Positions 32,744 through 48,558 of a DNA stretch of 64,000 nucleotides are shown here, piece by piece. The stretch is from Fraxinus americana (Eukaryota > Streptophyta > Magnoliopsida > Lamiales > Oleaceae), in assembly GCA_035079005.1 (NCBI GenBank), contig CM068706.1, positions 23,733,272 to 23,797,271 of the forward strand, given 5' to 3'. The notes beneath the pieces are model-generated. The model worked only from the letters and a program-made list of their open reading frames with translations. It had not been told where the DNA came from and did not search any database. Both the position numbers and the translations under genes were made by a program. Position 1 is the first letter of the stretch; the number at the start of each line of letters is the position of its first letter.

Positions 32744-33672
32744 ATAAAAGTTGTTTCCATTGCATATTATCTTGCTGTAAATGGAATTAATATGTTGAAA
32801 AATGTATGTATGCCATTTTTGTTGAAGCTTGAATCATTGTTAATGGCATGTCATGAAATATACAACATAAATTCACGAAATGTTTACAACATATTACTTA
32901 TATGATGTGGATCATATCTGCAAAGTTTGGAAATTTTTGGTTTTATAAATTAGGAGAAAATCGAAATCCTAAATAAAATTGCAGAAAGTTTAAATATTTA
33001 CTGCCATTTTCTCGTTCATCTTTATGTAGTAAGATTAGTATGGTTAGAAGGGTCTTTTCACAAGCTTTTGAACCATATAAAGAACACAAATTTTGGACTT
33101 AAAATGAAGAAGTTATGAGGTTTCGAAGTTTTGGATGAAAATCTAATTTTTTTGCATTATAATCGGTAAAATTCGAAACTTAATCACATGATAACTTCTT
33201 CCACACTGTGTTTCATGATTCCCATTTGATATGAATTTATAGATCTTCTCGATACCTTTCCAACGGTATAAAGAGCATAATTTTTGGCCTTGAATTGAAA
33301 AGGTTATGGCCTTTCGAAATTTTTACAGGAATTTGAAATAATTAAAAAAATGGCAGACATCTGAATTGTTGTCAGGGGAAGTGAATGATTCCAAATTCAA
33401 TTTTGAGAAAATTGCATAATGGTCTCTTAAAAATTCCAAATGCAATTTCGAAAATTACATTTTGGTTTCCACACTTTTGAACGTTGATTTTTTCAAATGT
33501 AATTGGGAAAACTGCATGTTGCATATTGGTCCCAAAATTATTTTTGTAAGTTGTTTATTCAAATACCAATTTGAAAAATTGTATGTTGGTCCCAAAATAT
33601 TTTTTTTGGAAGTTGATTATTCCAATAACAATTTCGAAAATTGTAACTGGATCTTTGAAATATTCTTGATTT

Positions 33673-33816
33673 GGATAATGCTATGTGTACATAATATTTT
33701 ACACAATCTTTTACACCCTTTCACATGGAAGGGGGGCCTACACATAATAAAATATTTGTAGGCCCCCTCCATGTGAGGGGGGTGTAAAACTATGTGTACA
33801 CCACATAGCATTATTC
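33673..33816. mobile_element. palindromic MITE with 9-bp target duplication
   Basis: 144 bp, largely an inverted repeat: GGATAATGCTATGTGTAC at the left and GAATAATGCTATGTGGTG as reverse complement of the right. The centre contains GGGGGGCCTAC and its complement GTAGGCCCCC. TCTTGATTT is duplicated at 33664-33672 and 33817-33825. Its AATGCT terminus resembles the MITE at 31291-31448. Confidence 0.78.
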
Positions 33817-34879
33817 TCTTGATTTTTATGTGCAATTAAAATTAATTTTCAAAAAATCAAAAATATTTTTTTAAATTCTTTATTGAAATAAATTATAAAA
33901 AAAATTATTAAAAATATTTTTTGGATTTGATTAAATTCTGAAATTTTTTATAAAAATCAAGAATATTTGTTAAGTGGTATTTGCCTAGTGGGAGTTATAT
34001 TTTTTAGGTGTTCCATTTTTTTTTGAAATAAAAAATACTCTGAAAGTATTTAAAATATGACGTTTTATATACTTTCATGGTTGTGTGGGTCTTGATTAGG
34101 TCATGTGATCCATTGTGACTTATTTTTCAAGTTTGTGCTCGATCAGATATAGTTGAATATATGGACACTTTTAGCTTCTTTAGAGAGAAAGAAAAATATG
34201 TGTTATAGAACTTGTTAAAATGTTCAGTGCTTATCGATATAAGTGATCGATCTGGAACATGATCTAATGTGGAACACGTGAATATTTTGGGACATAAGTT
34301 TTTGGTTAAACAGAATATGAGAATTCTGATATCACTTCCCATTTGTTAGACCTATGTTGCAACATAAATTTAAATGGGATTAAGGATTTGTAAAATAAAA
34401 CTTAAATGATGTTAGTTTTATTTTTGAAAGAATTAATTTGTGATATCGTGATATGTGTCATAATTGGATAAACGTGCATATTTATGCTTTATTATCTAAT
34501 TAAATACATGATATCCGTTAATTCGTTTATTGTTATAAATGTTGAGGTCAGTAGAATTAGTGAGATTCTTACATAAACCTATTGATTGTCAGTTGAGTGA
34601 TAGTTCGGCGATTGGATTAGAGAGAATCTCACCTATAACTATTTGATTCACCAACTGAGTGGGAGTTCTCAAGTTGGAAGAATTAATGTAATTCTCACTT
34701 TGAACCTATGGAATTTTGTATTATGAAATTAAGTTTATGATAGTGAAACAATAGGATTGCGGACGATGATTGGGAACATAGTGGACTTTCGACTCCATGC
34801 CTAACGTTGAACTGTCGTAAACGTTAATTTGCATTAATGCAAAATTGAATGTGCATAAATGGGCATTGATTGAGAATAA

Positions 34880-38180
<3,301 letters not shown>

Positions 38181-39335
38181 ATGGTCTGTAATCATCATAC
38201 TCTAAAGATTTTTAGAGATGTACTTGTCGATAATGTCAAATCTCTAAAATTACGTTGAATATGGTATTTAGTGTATCAAAAAACTCTTGAATGAGTTTTA
38301 TGTGTCCATAGATGAACAATTTTGAGTTCATGTGTAATCTATTGTTGGGATTACGATACAGTATTTTGCATGCACATATAAAGTATGTCAAACGGGTTGA
38401 GATTGGTTCACTCACACGAACGATCGCCTCAGATACTTTGGGGTGTGTTGAGATGAGACAAAGTGTTCATGTTGTATACGTGATCTGGTCGCCTTGATAA
38501 GATATCAAGATGAGATTACAACAAGTAATCGAAATAAATTTTGTTATCCATTAAACCTGTTTAGTAGTCAGATCGAGTTCTCGATTAGAGATTGTCTGGA
38601 AAAGTAAACATAAGGAGAATTCAAGTTAGGTATCGGGGAATACCTAAACTAGGATCTATACAGTGCTATTTGTTTATAAAATATATGACATACGCCCTAA
38701 GAATGGGAGAAAACATCGTACCGCGTGTTTCATACCACGTGTGCTTTTACGACCAATAATGGGTAAATGAGTGAATGGATCCCTACTTCCTCATTGTGTG
38801 GGACCTTGAGGTTTTTATAACCTCATATATACCCTTATGACTTTTGACTCTTTCTCGAGATTTTATTTGGGTGTTGTTACTTTAGCATGTTGCCAATAAC
38901 TATGATTGATTCGGTTGGATGTGACATGTCTAGGAAAGCGGCTGATTTAAAGTTGAAAGATTCAAGTAGGAAAGGAAAACTATTTCGACCAACATTTATA
39001 TTTGTATTCACTGGTCGGACGATTGTGTTTAACCATTTAGGGTATAGAATTATGAATACAATGATATGATGTGGGATTTAAGTATGTTCCATAAATATTC
39101 GAGGGATCGGAAATACTTCAATTAATGTTGGAAAATGAGTTTGGGGTATAGCGAGATGTAATGTTCCTCTAATAGAGCTACTATATATTCCTAACATGTT
39201 TATAGTACCGTGAGCTCTAATATTACTCGCTGGTCGCACGATCTATTTGTCGTATGAATTTTTGTAAGATAGATATTGAGAAAGACTTAACGTATGACAT
39301 TCTTTGTCCCTTGTGGTTCGGATCAAACCCATCAT

Positions 39336-39349
39336 GTGCGAGTGGGAGA
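39336..39349 (+). promoter_or_regulatory. polypurine tract of the 7.5-kb copia element
   Basis: GTGCGAGTGGGAGA immediately precedes the 3' LTR; in copia elements this primes plus-strand DNA synthesis. Confidence 0.65.
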
Positions 39350-39810
39350 TATTAGAAAATACGGGTCATGGGTCGCCCATGTGGGATGACCCGACCCACA
39401 AGTTATTAAAAGGGTTGGAGGGAATGGTTTGAATTTAAAGTTCAAATATGTAACTCTCTACAACCACCAATCCACCATCAACTCCCATACAACTTCCATT
39501 CATTTATGCATAGGAAAATAGAGGGAAGAAGATGACATGAAACATGGAGTGAAAATTCTTATGGAATTTTATACCTAAGTCCTTAAAACCATATTTTTGA
39601 CATGAAATCTTACAAAATTTGACACTTAGATTGTGGATAATAATCTCCTTCCATTGTGATCGGGATTGGGACTATTGGAGAGCAATGTAATGTAGATTTT
39701 GAAGTTTTGGAATACAAGGTGATTCAACCATGAAAAGGTCTTGGAATTCATCATTTCAAGTAAGTTTTTTGACCCAAAATTCATGTTAAAGAATGTTGCG
39801 TATTCTTACA
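39350..39810 (+). repeat. 3' LTR of the 7.5-kb copia element
   Basis: Begins TATTAGAAAATACGGGTC (the first G has become A, compared with the 5' copy) and ends TTCTTACA. See the 5' LTR for comparison. Confidence 0.9.
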
Positions 39811-39815
39811 GAGAT

Positions 39816-40085
39816 TTAAGAATGACTGCACAAATTTCAATTAACAGCGAAGATCTTGAACATCATTCTGTAAAATAGCATTCTCTACACAAGTATTACA
39901 ATTTTTCAACCTAATCTTCTTTGGGTTTTTCTATTGATCGACGTAGTCCAAAACTTGCTCACATATTTCAGATTCTTTCAAAGACATAGGTTGTTCATTC
40001 AGGTCTAACTAAGAATTCCGTTCTTGTAAAAGGTAGAATATTGAACCGTGGATCCAAGTAAATTATAAATAAAGATTAAATTTTG
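39816..40085 (-). other. continuation of the interrupted target region
   Basis: The right-hand half of the locus cut by the copia insertion. Minus-strand reading gives LNEQPMSLKESEICEQVLDY with a stop shortly after. This vaguely resembles a transposase linker, but is not assigned. Confidence 0.2.
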
Positions 40086-40089
40086 AAAT

Positions 40090-40675
40090 ATATAATTATA
40101 ACATTATAATAAATAAAATTATTTACATATAATAAGACTCCATTTTTTTAGTTGCCCACCCGTGTTCATTGCTACAGTACATTTCATAAAAAAATTAATG
40201 CGACCCAGTAACTCTTTTATTAACGGATCTCTCTATTTGTAAACTTCTATATAAAGGTCCTCATACCCCACTTTTTGTTCATTTTAAATCAATTCTGATT
40301 TTTCTCTATTACAAATTATATTTCTTCCTTCCTGCAGTATTCAATATTTTGCATTTGGTTCTAGAATATTATTTTCGTGCATTTTAGTCCTCCAGTTTTA
40401 GAGATAAAAAATGTTAGTAGGTTCGCTGGTCTTGTAATTTGGAGTGCTACTATTACAAATCGAGGTTGTTGTATCTTGTGAGACGAGTGCCAGAAGATAT
40501 TAGCACCAGTGCGGGGCATTATCGTCTTAAGGAGAAACAGTCGAACTCTTGCCTCGACCATTATCATTTTATTTCGTTCATTTTTGCAAGTCGATATTCT
40601 GCCCAATTGTTTATTCATCGCAAGAGATTATTTTGAAAATAAATTATTGTACGGTAAAATCATTATTTGCCAACA
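40090..40675 (+). repeat. 5' LTR (truncated) of the second copia element
   Basis: From about 40255 to 40675 the sequence matches 45205-45621 block by block: CATACCCC, TTGTTCATT, TTGTAATTTGGAGTGC, TTATCATTTTATTTC, TTTGCAAGTCG and TTTGCCAACA at the end. The 3' LTR extends about 500 bp further upstream, so this copy has lost its 5' part. A TATA-like CTATATAAAG is at about 40249. Confidence 0.7.
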
Positions 40676-40775
40676 ATTTTGAGACGATAATGACAATTAA
40701 TACTGCATCTGTCGTACTCCCTAACAGTGCTCAAGGGGAAAATAGAAAAAATTCACTAGAGTGGATTTTAAAAGA

Positions 40776-41877
40776 TGGCAACAGAAAATACTAATTTATA
40801 TCACAACCCTGAATTTGGCAAAATTATTGGTGAAGATGCACCAACTATTAAGGAAGAGGAATAGATCCTAAAAATAAGCAGCATTCGATGCATGGAGTCA
40901 TAATGAATTCTTGTGCATGAACTAAATCTTTAATTGCCTTGACAACATATAACATATACAGTTCGGTCATGATAGCTAAATTGTTGTGGGAATTATTGGG
41001 AAAGACTTACAAAACTGAAGATGTTGGATTGAAGAAATTCGTTATAGGCGAATTTCTGGACTTCAAAATGGTAAATTCTAAAATAGTGATGAATCATATC
41101 CAAGAATTACAAATCATCTTGCACGATATACATGCAGAAGGTGTGAAACTCTGTAAGTCGTTTCATGTCACTGCGATTATCGAAATATTACCACAAATGT
41201 GGAAAGACTTCAAAAACCACCTAAAACATAAACGCAAGAGAATGAGATTTGAAGATCAGATTGTAAGATTGATTTCAAATACTAGTAAGAAACGGAAGCG
41301 CTCGGGTAATGGCAAGCAAAACAACAAGGTTCAGAAATTCAAAAGAGACTACTATTACTGCGGTAAGCTTGGTTACATCGCAAATGACTGTCGACAGAAA
41401 AAGCAAAACAAAAAGGACCAAGTACACTTGATCGATGAAGACAAATTGTCTAACGGTGTGTCTGAACTAATGCTCTTAATTGTTGTATTTGAAGCAAACA
41501 TGGTGGACAATCCGAGAGAATTGTTTATAGACACTAGCACTACTTGTCACGTTTGTACTGATAATGAGATGTTTTCATCTTACGCTCATATTAATGGACG
41601 ATAACTATTTATGGGCAACTCGACAACATCAAAAGTTGTTGTTCTAGGTAAAATAGTGCTGAAGATAACATCAAAAAAAGAAGTAACACTCATCGATGTG
41701 TTGCATGTTCTCGATATTCGCAAAAACTTGGTATCTAGAGCTTTGTTAAGGCAAAATGCGTTTAGGCTAGTATTTGAGTTTGACAAGTTTGTACTCACAA
41801 AAAAGGGCATGTTTGTGAGCAAGTGGGTACTTAACCAATGGGCTATTCAAAATGAAAGTAATGCATATATTTTGTAA
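40776..41877 (+). pseudogene. copia gag and protease of the second copia element
   Basis: A reading frame starts near 40776 (MATENTNLYHNPEFG), breaks, and is open from 40939 to 41604. It holds gag motifs: KLLWELLGKTYKTEDVGLKK, EFLDFKMVNSKIV, IHAEGVKLCKSFHV and MWKDFKNHLKHKRKRM. The zinc knuckle reads CGKLGYIANDC with a Tyr in place of the first Cys region and of the His. The protease entry ELFIDTSTTCHVCTDN has DTS instead of DTG. The next frame (41611-41877) continues with VLHVLDIRKNLVSRALLRQN. A stop near 41602 separates them. Activity is excluded by the altered knuckle, altered active site and stops. Confidence 0.8.
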
Positions 41878-43985
41878 TTTTGATATTAATAAAAATAAAT
41901 CTTCTACTTACTTGATTGAGACTTCTAACTTATGGCATGCTATATTAGAACATGTTATTGTTAATACTTTACGTAAATTAGTAAATTTAAATTTATTGTT
42001 TTCTATTTTATTTGATCAAAATTATCGGTGCAAAACATGTGTAGATGCTAAATTAGCCAAACCACCGTTTTATTCAATTGAAAAGAACTCGAATACTCTA
42101 AAACTAATTCATAGTGATATTTGTGGTTTAAAGTTTGTGCAAATTAGAGGAGGTAAAAAATATTTTATTACTTTTATAGATGATTGTACAAAGCACTGTT
42201 ATGTCTATTTGTTAAGGAGTAAAGACGATACTTTAGAAGCATTTAAGAAGTACAATAATGAGGTTGAGAATCAACTTAGTAAACGAATAAAAGTTGTTCA
42301 TAGTAACAGATGTGGAGAATATGGAATACCATTTGAAGAATTTTGTTTAGACTCTAGGATTATTCATCAAACTACAACTCCTTACATGAAAAATACTATC
42401 ATTGAATCTAGGAATGATGTATTTTTTGAGGACATTTTTCCTTGAAATGATAGGAAAGAGATAAGTTCGCAAAAACGATTTATGATACTACAATTGGTAA
42501 TCATCAAAGTGATGAAGAACCAATAAGTAGCAAAATGACCAAAACATCTACATTTTGGATCCAAATTTTTTAACTTATTTGTTAGAAAAATGAGGCTAGG
42601 ACATTCAATGAAGTAATGCCTAGTCCAAGAGCTCCATCCTGGAAGAGGCTATCAATAGTGAAATCAATCCTATTATACAGAATCATAGTTGATAGATCTT
42701 TTACCTGGTAACAAACCGTTAGGTTGTAAATAGATTTTCAAAAGAAAATTAAAGACTGATGGATCAGTTAATAAATATAGGCTAGCTTGGCAGTAAACGA
42801 TTCAAAAAAAAAGAAGGCCTTATTTTTTTCGATAAATACTCACTTGTAATGAGGATAACATCTATTAGAGTATTAATTGCAATCGCAGCATTGCAAAATT
42901 TGGAAATCCATCAAATGGACGTTAAAACAGCTTTCTTAAATGGTTTGTTAGAAGAAGAAATTTACATGGAATAACACGAGGGGTTCATTGCTCCTAAATA
43001 AAAAAAAAAAGGTGTGTAAGCTCATTAAGTCGATGATATACTAATTATGGGTAGTAATTGTGATGTTATAACAACTACTAAGAAAATATGACAAAATATT
43101 TTGACATGAAAGATATGAATATTGCAAATATAATATTATGAACTAGAATCCTCAAGACATTTGAGGTATTTGTTCGATCCCAATATCACTATATTGAGAC
43201 TGTACTTAAGAAGTTTCATAAATATGATGAAAGTCCAGTTAAAATTTCGGTAGACTTAAGACTACATTTGACTAAAGATTAAGGCGAACCCGTATCTCAA
43301 TTAGAGTACTCTTGGATAATAAGCAGTTTAGTATATTACAAACTACAATCGTCCGGATGTTGCGTATGCAGTGAACAAGTTTAGTAGATTTACAAGTAAT
43401 CCAAATAATGACGATTGGAAGGCACTGGTAAGGGTTCTTAAATATCTACGATATACCTCAAATATTGGATTACATTATACTAGATATCCAGTTGTATTAG
43501 AATGATACAGTGATGCTAATTGGATATCAGATACAAAAGACTCAAATTCACTAGTGGGTATGTTTTTACCATTGGTGGCGCTATTGTATCTTGGAAATCC
43601 TCTAAACAAACATGTATAGTTCAATTCACGATGGAATCTGAGTTCATAACTTTAGATAAAACTAGAAAGGAAGCAAATGACATCGTTATTTTTTAGATGA
43701 TATTCCATGTTAGCCTAAACCCCGTGCATGCAATTAGTATGCATTGTGATAGTCAGTCGGCTATCGGTAGAGCACAAAGTAGTATGTATAATGGTAAGTC
43801 TCGACATATTTGTCGAAGACATAATACAATTAAGCAATTGATCTGAAATGATATTATTTTCATAGATTATGTAAAGTCTAGATAAAATCTCGTTGATCCG
43901 TTTACGAAGAGATCTAGTATACTGTCTTTCAAGGAGAATGAACTTAAAGCCTACTACGCAAGGATAGTAATGGTAATCCAACCTT
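41852..43985 (+). pseudogene. copia integrase, partial reverse transcriptase and RNase H
   Basis: Integrase (41852-42445): pre-integrase LWHAILEHVIVNTLRKLVNL, zinc-binding remnant CKTCVDAKLAKP, core HSDICGLKFVQIRGGKKYF and FIDDCTKHCYVYLLRSKDD. The second catalytic Asp motif reads HSNRCGEYG, so Asp is Asn. RT starts at about 42700 (DLLPGNKPLG-like) with LIAIAALQNLEIHQMDVKTAFLNGL near 42880-42950 [split: QMDVKTAFLNG], then a deletion removes the region up to the YVDD box: only DDILIMGSN remains at 43031. RNase H (about 43550-43900) is well kept: TSGYVFTIGGAIVSWKSSKQ, MESEFITLDK, HCDSQSAIGRAQSSMYNGKS. Frame breaks are numerous. Confidence 0.82.
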
Positions 43986-44527
43986 GGTGACTGGAGATCT
44001 TAAAATCTTGGTTCAATGAGACAATTAAGTTATGAAGATTCAGAAAGCACTTCAGAGTTAACTCCTACCCATTCCTACGATAAGAAAAGTGCTAACTGCA
44101 GAAAGTTTTAGGTTAAATTATACTTTTAATGATTCCTATATTTTGGACTATCTAAGTGGGGGTATGGTAGGTTCTCTTAATAGGATATCACCTATACAAG
44201 TGTGAAGTGAGGTTGTTTTCATGAGAATGTTTCAAAGACTTGAATTCTCTAAACCACTTATGAAATTCAAGAGTTGTTCAGGGCTAAAATGAATACAATA
44301 GTGAGAACTCAAAAATGTTTGGGAGGTTATTACGTTGATACTATTATCTTGGTTTACACCAACAACTGATATGACACCTCGTTCACTGATTAGCCAAGTA
44401 AATCCGATATTATTCTACTACGGAATGTTTAAAAACCTATAAGGTACTTATCCAGATGTAATAACATTTTGCCCGATCCCTATAGGGTCTGTATAGTCTT
44501 GCTTTAATTTCCATTCATGTGAGGAAT

Positions 44528-45621
44528 TGTTGGAAAATTGATTTTAATTAATTGGTTTGATCAATTTTTGACCAATTGTTTTAGTAGGTCTCGTTAGTTG
44601 GATGAAATATTAATTTGGCTTAGTGTATTCTACTCCATGAGTAGATTAATATAATGTATTTATTTTTTCAAAACCAATATAGGGTGAATTAGAAATGAAG
44701 GCCAAAAGTTGACCACTTGAAATTTAAAAATTGAGAATAAAAATTGGTGAAAAATTGAAAAATGACAATCCCACATAGGAAAACTAAAAGAATAAAAACC
44801 ACTTTATATTGCCCAAATTTGGGCCCCAAGGGGTACTAAATTTTTTTGAAGGGGAGATGACCTATATAGTAGTAAGTTGAGCCAAAGTCCACGCACGCGT
44901 CGCCGCCGTCGACCTGCTTAACTAGGCACGACACAGTTACGGGTCACGGGTCATGGACTTGGGCTTGGACCAAGTTGATATATATATTTTGGTAAGATAA
45001 TATTTGAATTATATTATTCTATTATTTAAAATAATATATTTATTTACATTATTTATTTCCCCAAATTTTCTGTACGTAACACATGGCATATCTGGGGGTT
45101 GGCAGTTGAATTGCTTGCCCAAATGGGTTGTGTCTATTGAAAACACAACTTTTCGACTGTTGTGTCTTTTGGACACAACTTTTCAACTTCTTTTTAAATG
45201 TCCCCATACCCCGAATTTTGTTCATTCTAAATCAATTCTAATTTATCTCTCTTTCAAATTATATTCCTCCATTTCTGCATTATTTCATATTTTCCATTTT
45301 GGTCTCGAATATTATTTTCATGCATTTTAGTCCTCTAGATTTAAAGAGATAGAAAAGGTTAGTATGTTCGTTAGTTTTGTAATTTGGAGTGCTACTATTA
45401 CAAGTCGATGTTGTTGTATTTTGAGAGATGAGTGCCGGAAGATTGTCAACACCAGTGCTGAGCATTATCGTTTTAAGGAGAAAGAGTCAAACTTTTGCCT
45501 CGACCTTTATCATTTTATTTCAATCATTTTTGCAAGTCGGTATTTTGCCCAACCATTTATTCATCACAAGAGATTATTTTGAAAATAAATTATTTCACAG
45601 TAAAATCTTTATTTGCCAATA
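44528..45621 (+). repeat. 3' LTR of the second copia element
   Basis: Starts TGTTGGAAAATTG after TTCCATTCATGTGAGGAAT and ends TTTGCCAATA. Its last 420 bp match the LTR at 40255-40675. It includes a TATA-poor first half and a C-rich island at 44885-44915 (CGCACGCGTCGCCGCCGTCG). Confidence 0.75.
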
Positions 45622-46550
45622 AAAGTTGATAAAAATTGTGGATGTCATAAACATGTAGTTGAAAATTGAGTTTGTGAAAAAATGACACAAACTAATCCTT
45701 CAATTCTTCAAATACAGGTTTTCATTTAATCGTTTCAATCACACTCGACAACAAACCAAAATTCCATCATTACATGATGAACGTTTGCTCTATATATCTT
45801 TGACACTTCACTATTTGCTTTATCAACTCCCTGGCTTCTTTATATCAGGACAAAACTGTAATTCCTACTCCAAAACCTTTAGAACTCTTGTTTGCGTGAA
45901 CTGACAGTTTCCATGTGCAAACTTTGAATTACCAAGCCATCGTTTTGGTTTTTTTCTAGTTTCTATTATACGTACATTCATTGAAAACTCTGTGTTTAAC
46001 TAATTGAATCAATTCATTTTGTATCAATTTTGTGTTGCATATACTGAAATGTCTGTTTGAATTTGAGATTCTTTTCGTATTATTTCTTTTGATAATCTGC
46101 ATAGTAAAATTTAAAACGAGTTTTTGATTCCCTTCACCGGATTTGAGAAGATTCTAAATCCAAACACAAAAAGATGTCCAATTTGTTGCGCTAGCTAGCA
46201 ACTGAATTTCTCACACTCAACTAAAAATTTTCTTTGTAAGTATAGGATTTTAGATTTAATCATTTAATTAAAATCACGAAGTTCTGTAATATTGCTATGA
46301 TTTTATTTTTATATTGTTGAAATTTTTAAATAATATATAGTTACTCAACCTGAAGTTGTGATTAATATAAAGTATTAACAAATTATAATGCATGTTGGGT
46401 GCATTTGAGTGGCAGTGGAAATTAATTAAACAAATTATGCAAAGTTTTATGTCAATGTCTCATATCGAAATTCTATATTTCAAAGTTTTAGAATTGAATG
46501 CTAGCCAAACTAATGTATTGAAAGACAAATTTAAAACATTTAAACCTGTA
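45622..46550. other. intergenic sequence
   Basis: No gene or structured repeat recognised between the copia LTR and the MULE. Confidence 0.4.
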
Positions 46551-46559
46551 TAATCTAAA

Positions 46560-47939
46560 GGATAATTATCACAAAGCATCCATACCCTTCAATAATATTG
46601 TGTAAAACATCTCTACATCTCATTTTTGACATTTTCATCCTTATTTTCACATTTCATTGCGGAAATCATATTTTTTTTTTATCTATTTCTCAATTAAAAG
46701 TTACGAAATGACGAATATACCCTCCTATTTAAATTAAAAAAAAGGAAAGGAAAAAAAATAAAGAACAAATTGCAATCATCATTCCAAATTTTCAGAAAAT
46801 TACAAATATATAAATAAAAATGAAAACTAAACAAATCAAAAACTCCGGCCAACCACTACCTCCGAATCCCAAAAACTTAAGCCAACCACCATCCAAACCG
46901 TCGGACCTCCATACCATTGGACAACCATCACTCCCTTCTACACATACCAACCCAACCACTAGCCTTAACGCCACTAGATTTGGCCCGAATCGATGGCTAA
47001 AATCTTCCTTGCATGCACGTACTATCCTTGTTAGATCTGTCATGTGGAGGCTAAATTGTTGAAGACCCATGGGTAGAATTGATGCATTTTGATCAGGTGA
47101 TGTCGGAATGGATGACCTACGATCATGGGTCCCACCACCAGCGTCAAAAATCGATCCAAAAAGTTGCGTTTTCCTTGATTCGAAAAATGGGGCTGTAAAT
47201 TTTGATTGTGTGGATTTGTTGATGTTGCAAGACCATGAATATGTGAACCCTGATGAGTATAGTCGACCAATATGATGGAAAAGGGCATGGGTTTCGTTGG
47301 AGAAGGTGGTACTGTCGATTTTTGTGTAGACAAGTTGCTGATTTTGGCCATCAATTCCAGTAGAATCTGGTGGCGTTAGGGTTGGTGGCTAGGTAGTATG
47401 TGTAGAGGAGAGTGAGGGCTATCCAATGTTATGGAGTTAGGCGGCTTGGATGGTGGTTGGCCGGAGTTTTTGGGAATCAAAGGTGGCGGCTGGGTGGAGT
47501 TTTTAGTCTGTTTTTTAGTTTTGATTTTCAATTATATATTTTGTGACTCATTGTAATCTTTTGAAAATTTGGAACTATGATGGCAATTAGTCCTTTATTT
47601 TTTGTTTTGTTTTGTTTAGTTTTATTTAAGTGTGTGTTTGTCTCCGATTATTGTAGAAGAAATTGAGTAATGAATAATATTTTTTGGAGAATGTGTGGCT
47701 GAAATTTAAAGTAACTTTATTGGTTTGTGTGTAGAATATTTTATTGGGTAAATGAGTGGTGGAGGGGCCTAAATAAGATGGTATATTCGTCGTTTCACAA
47801 TTTTCAATTGAGAAAATGCATGAAAATGATGATTTCCACAATAAAATGTGAAAATAAGGTCGAAAATGCTAAAAAAGTGAAAGGTGAAACGTTTTGCACA
47901 ATAATATTGAAATGTAGGGACGTTTTGTACTAATTACCC
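46560..47939. mobile_element. Mutator-like element with long terminal inverted repeats
   Basis: 1380 bp. The left end GGATAATTATCACAAA and the reverse complement of the right end, GGGTAATTAGTACAAA, begin inverted repeats that extend about 390 bp, down to GCCAACCACCATCC on the left and GGATGGTGGTTGGC on the right. A perfect 9-bp duplication TAATCTAAA lies at 46551-46559 and 47940-47948. The right arm contains an extra segment of about 140 bp (about 47630-47770). The unique interior (about 46960-47440) has no recognised protein; several frames with Pro/His-rich composition cross it. It may be a Pack-MULE interior. Confidence 0.85.
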
Positions 47940-47948
47940 TAATCTAAA

Positions 47949-48550
47949 ATAAAAAAATAAATAAAAATTCTCGAATTAAATAATTCATATCATAATATAT
48001 TTCACTCTAATTAAACACGTTTGTGTCAAATTAAAAATAATAGCACTAAGCTATTATTGAAACTGAAATCTTCATATTAAGATCATTTAAAAATAAAGTA
48101 ATATATATATCATTCCTCAAATATCATATGTACTCTGTTTTCTTTTCTTATTTACTCTTTCCAATTTCAGTAGCTTGATTTTCAAATTAAATTCTAAATC
48201 GTTATTTACTTCCTGTGAGTAGTGTTTCCGTATGTTCACAGAGTATAGTGCATTTCAAATAAATTGGTTATTTGTAAAAATAGAAGGGAGTGAGAAAACA
48301 CCCCACCCCTTCAATGAGAAAATGGCTAAACAAATAATTTAAGAAAATGGAAAAAAGAAAAAAAACCTTATCTTTTGTATATAGTTCAGAGGTTGTAAAA
48401 TACAACGCATTAACGTCTATGAAATCCTTTAAACAATGCAATGACATGTCGTTCCCCACCTCCAACACTTTGGGAAATGATCAAAAGAAAAGGGGGAAAA
48501 AAGAAGAAAGAAAAATTTGGAAGTTGTGATCATTGTTACGTTTCGTCCTT
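47949..48550. other. intergenic sequence
   Basis: No gene or repeat recognised. Confidence 0.4.
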
Positions 48551-48558
48551 GCAAGAAG

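Noticed and set aside
44885..44920. GC-rich island as a possible gene promoter
   Set aside because: It lies in the U3 half of the copia 3' LTR and no downstream gene was found.
47040..47354. 104-codon minus-strand ORF in the MULE interior as an intact gene
   Set aside because: Low-complexity Pro/His/Ser composition, no recognised motif, overlapping frames of similar length; kept only as unexplained interior.
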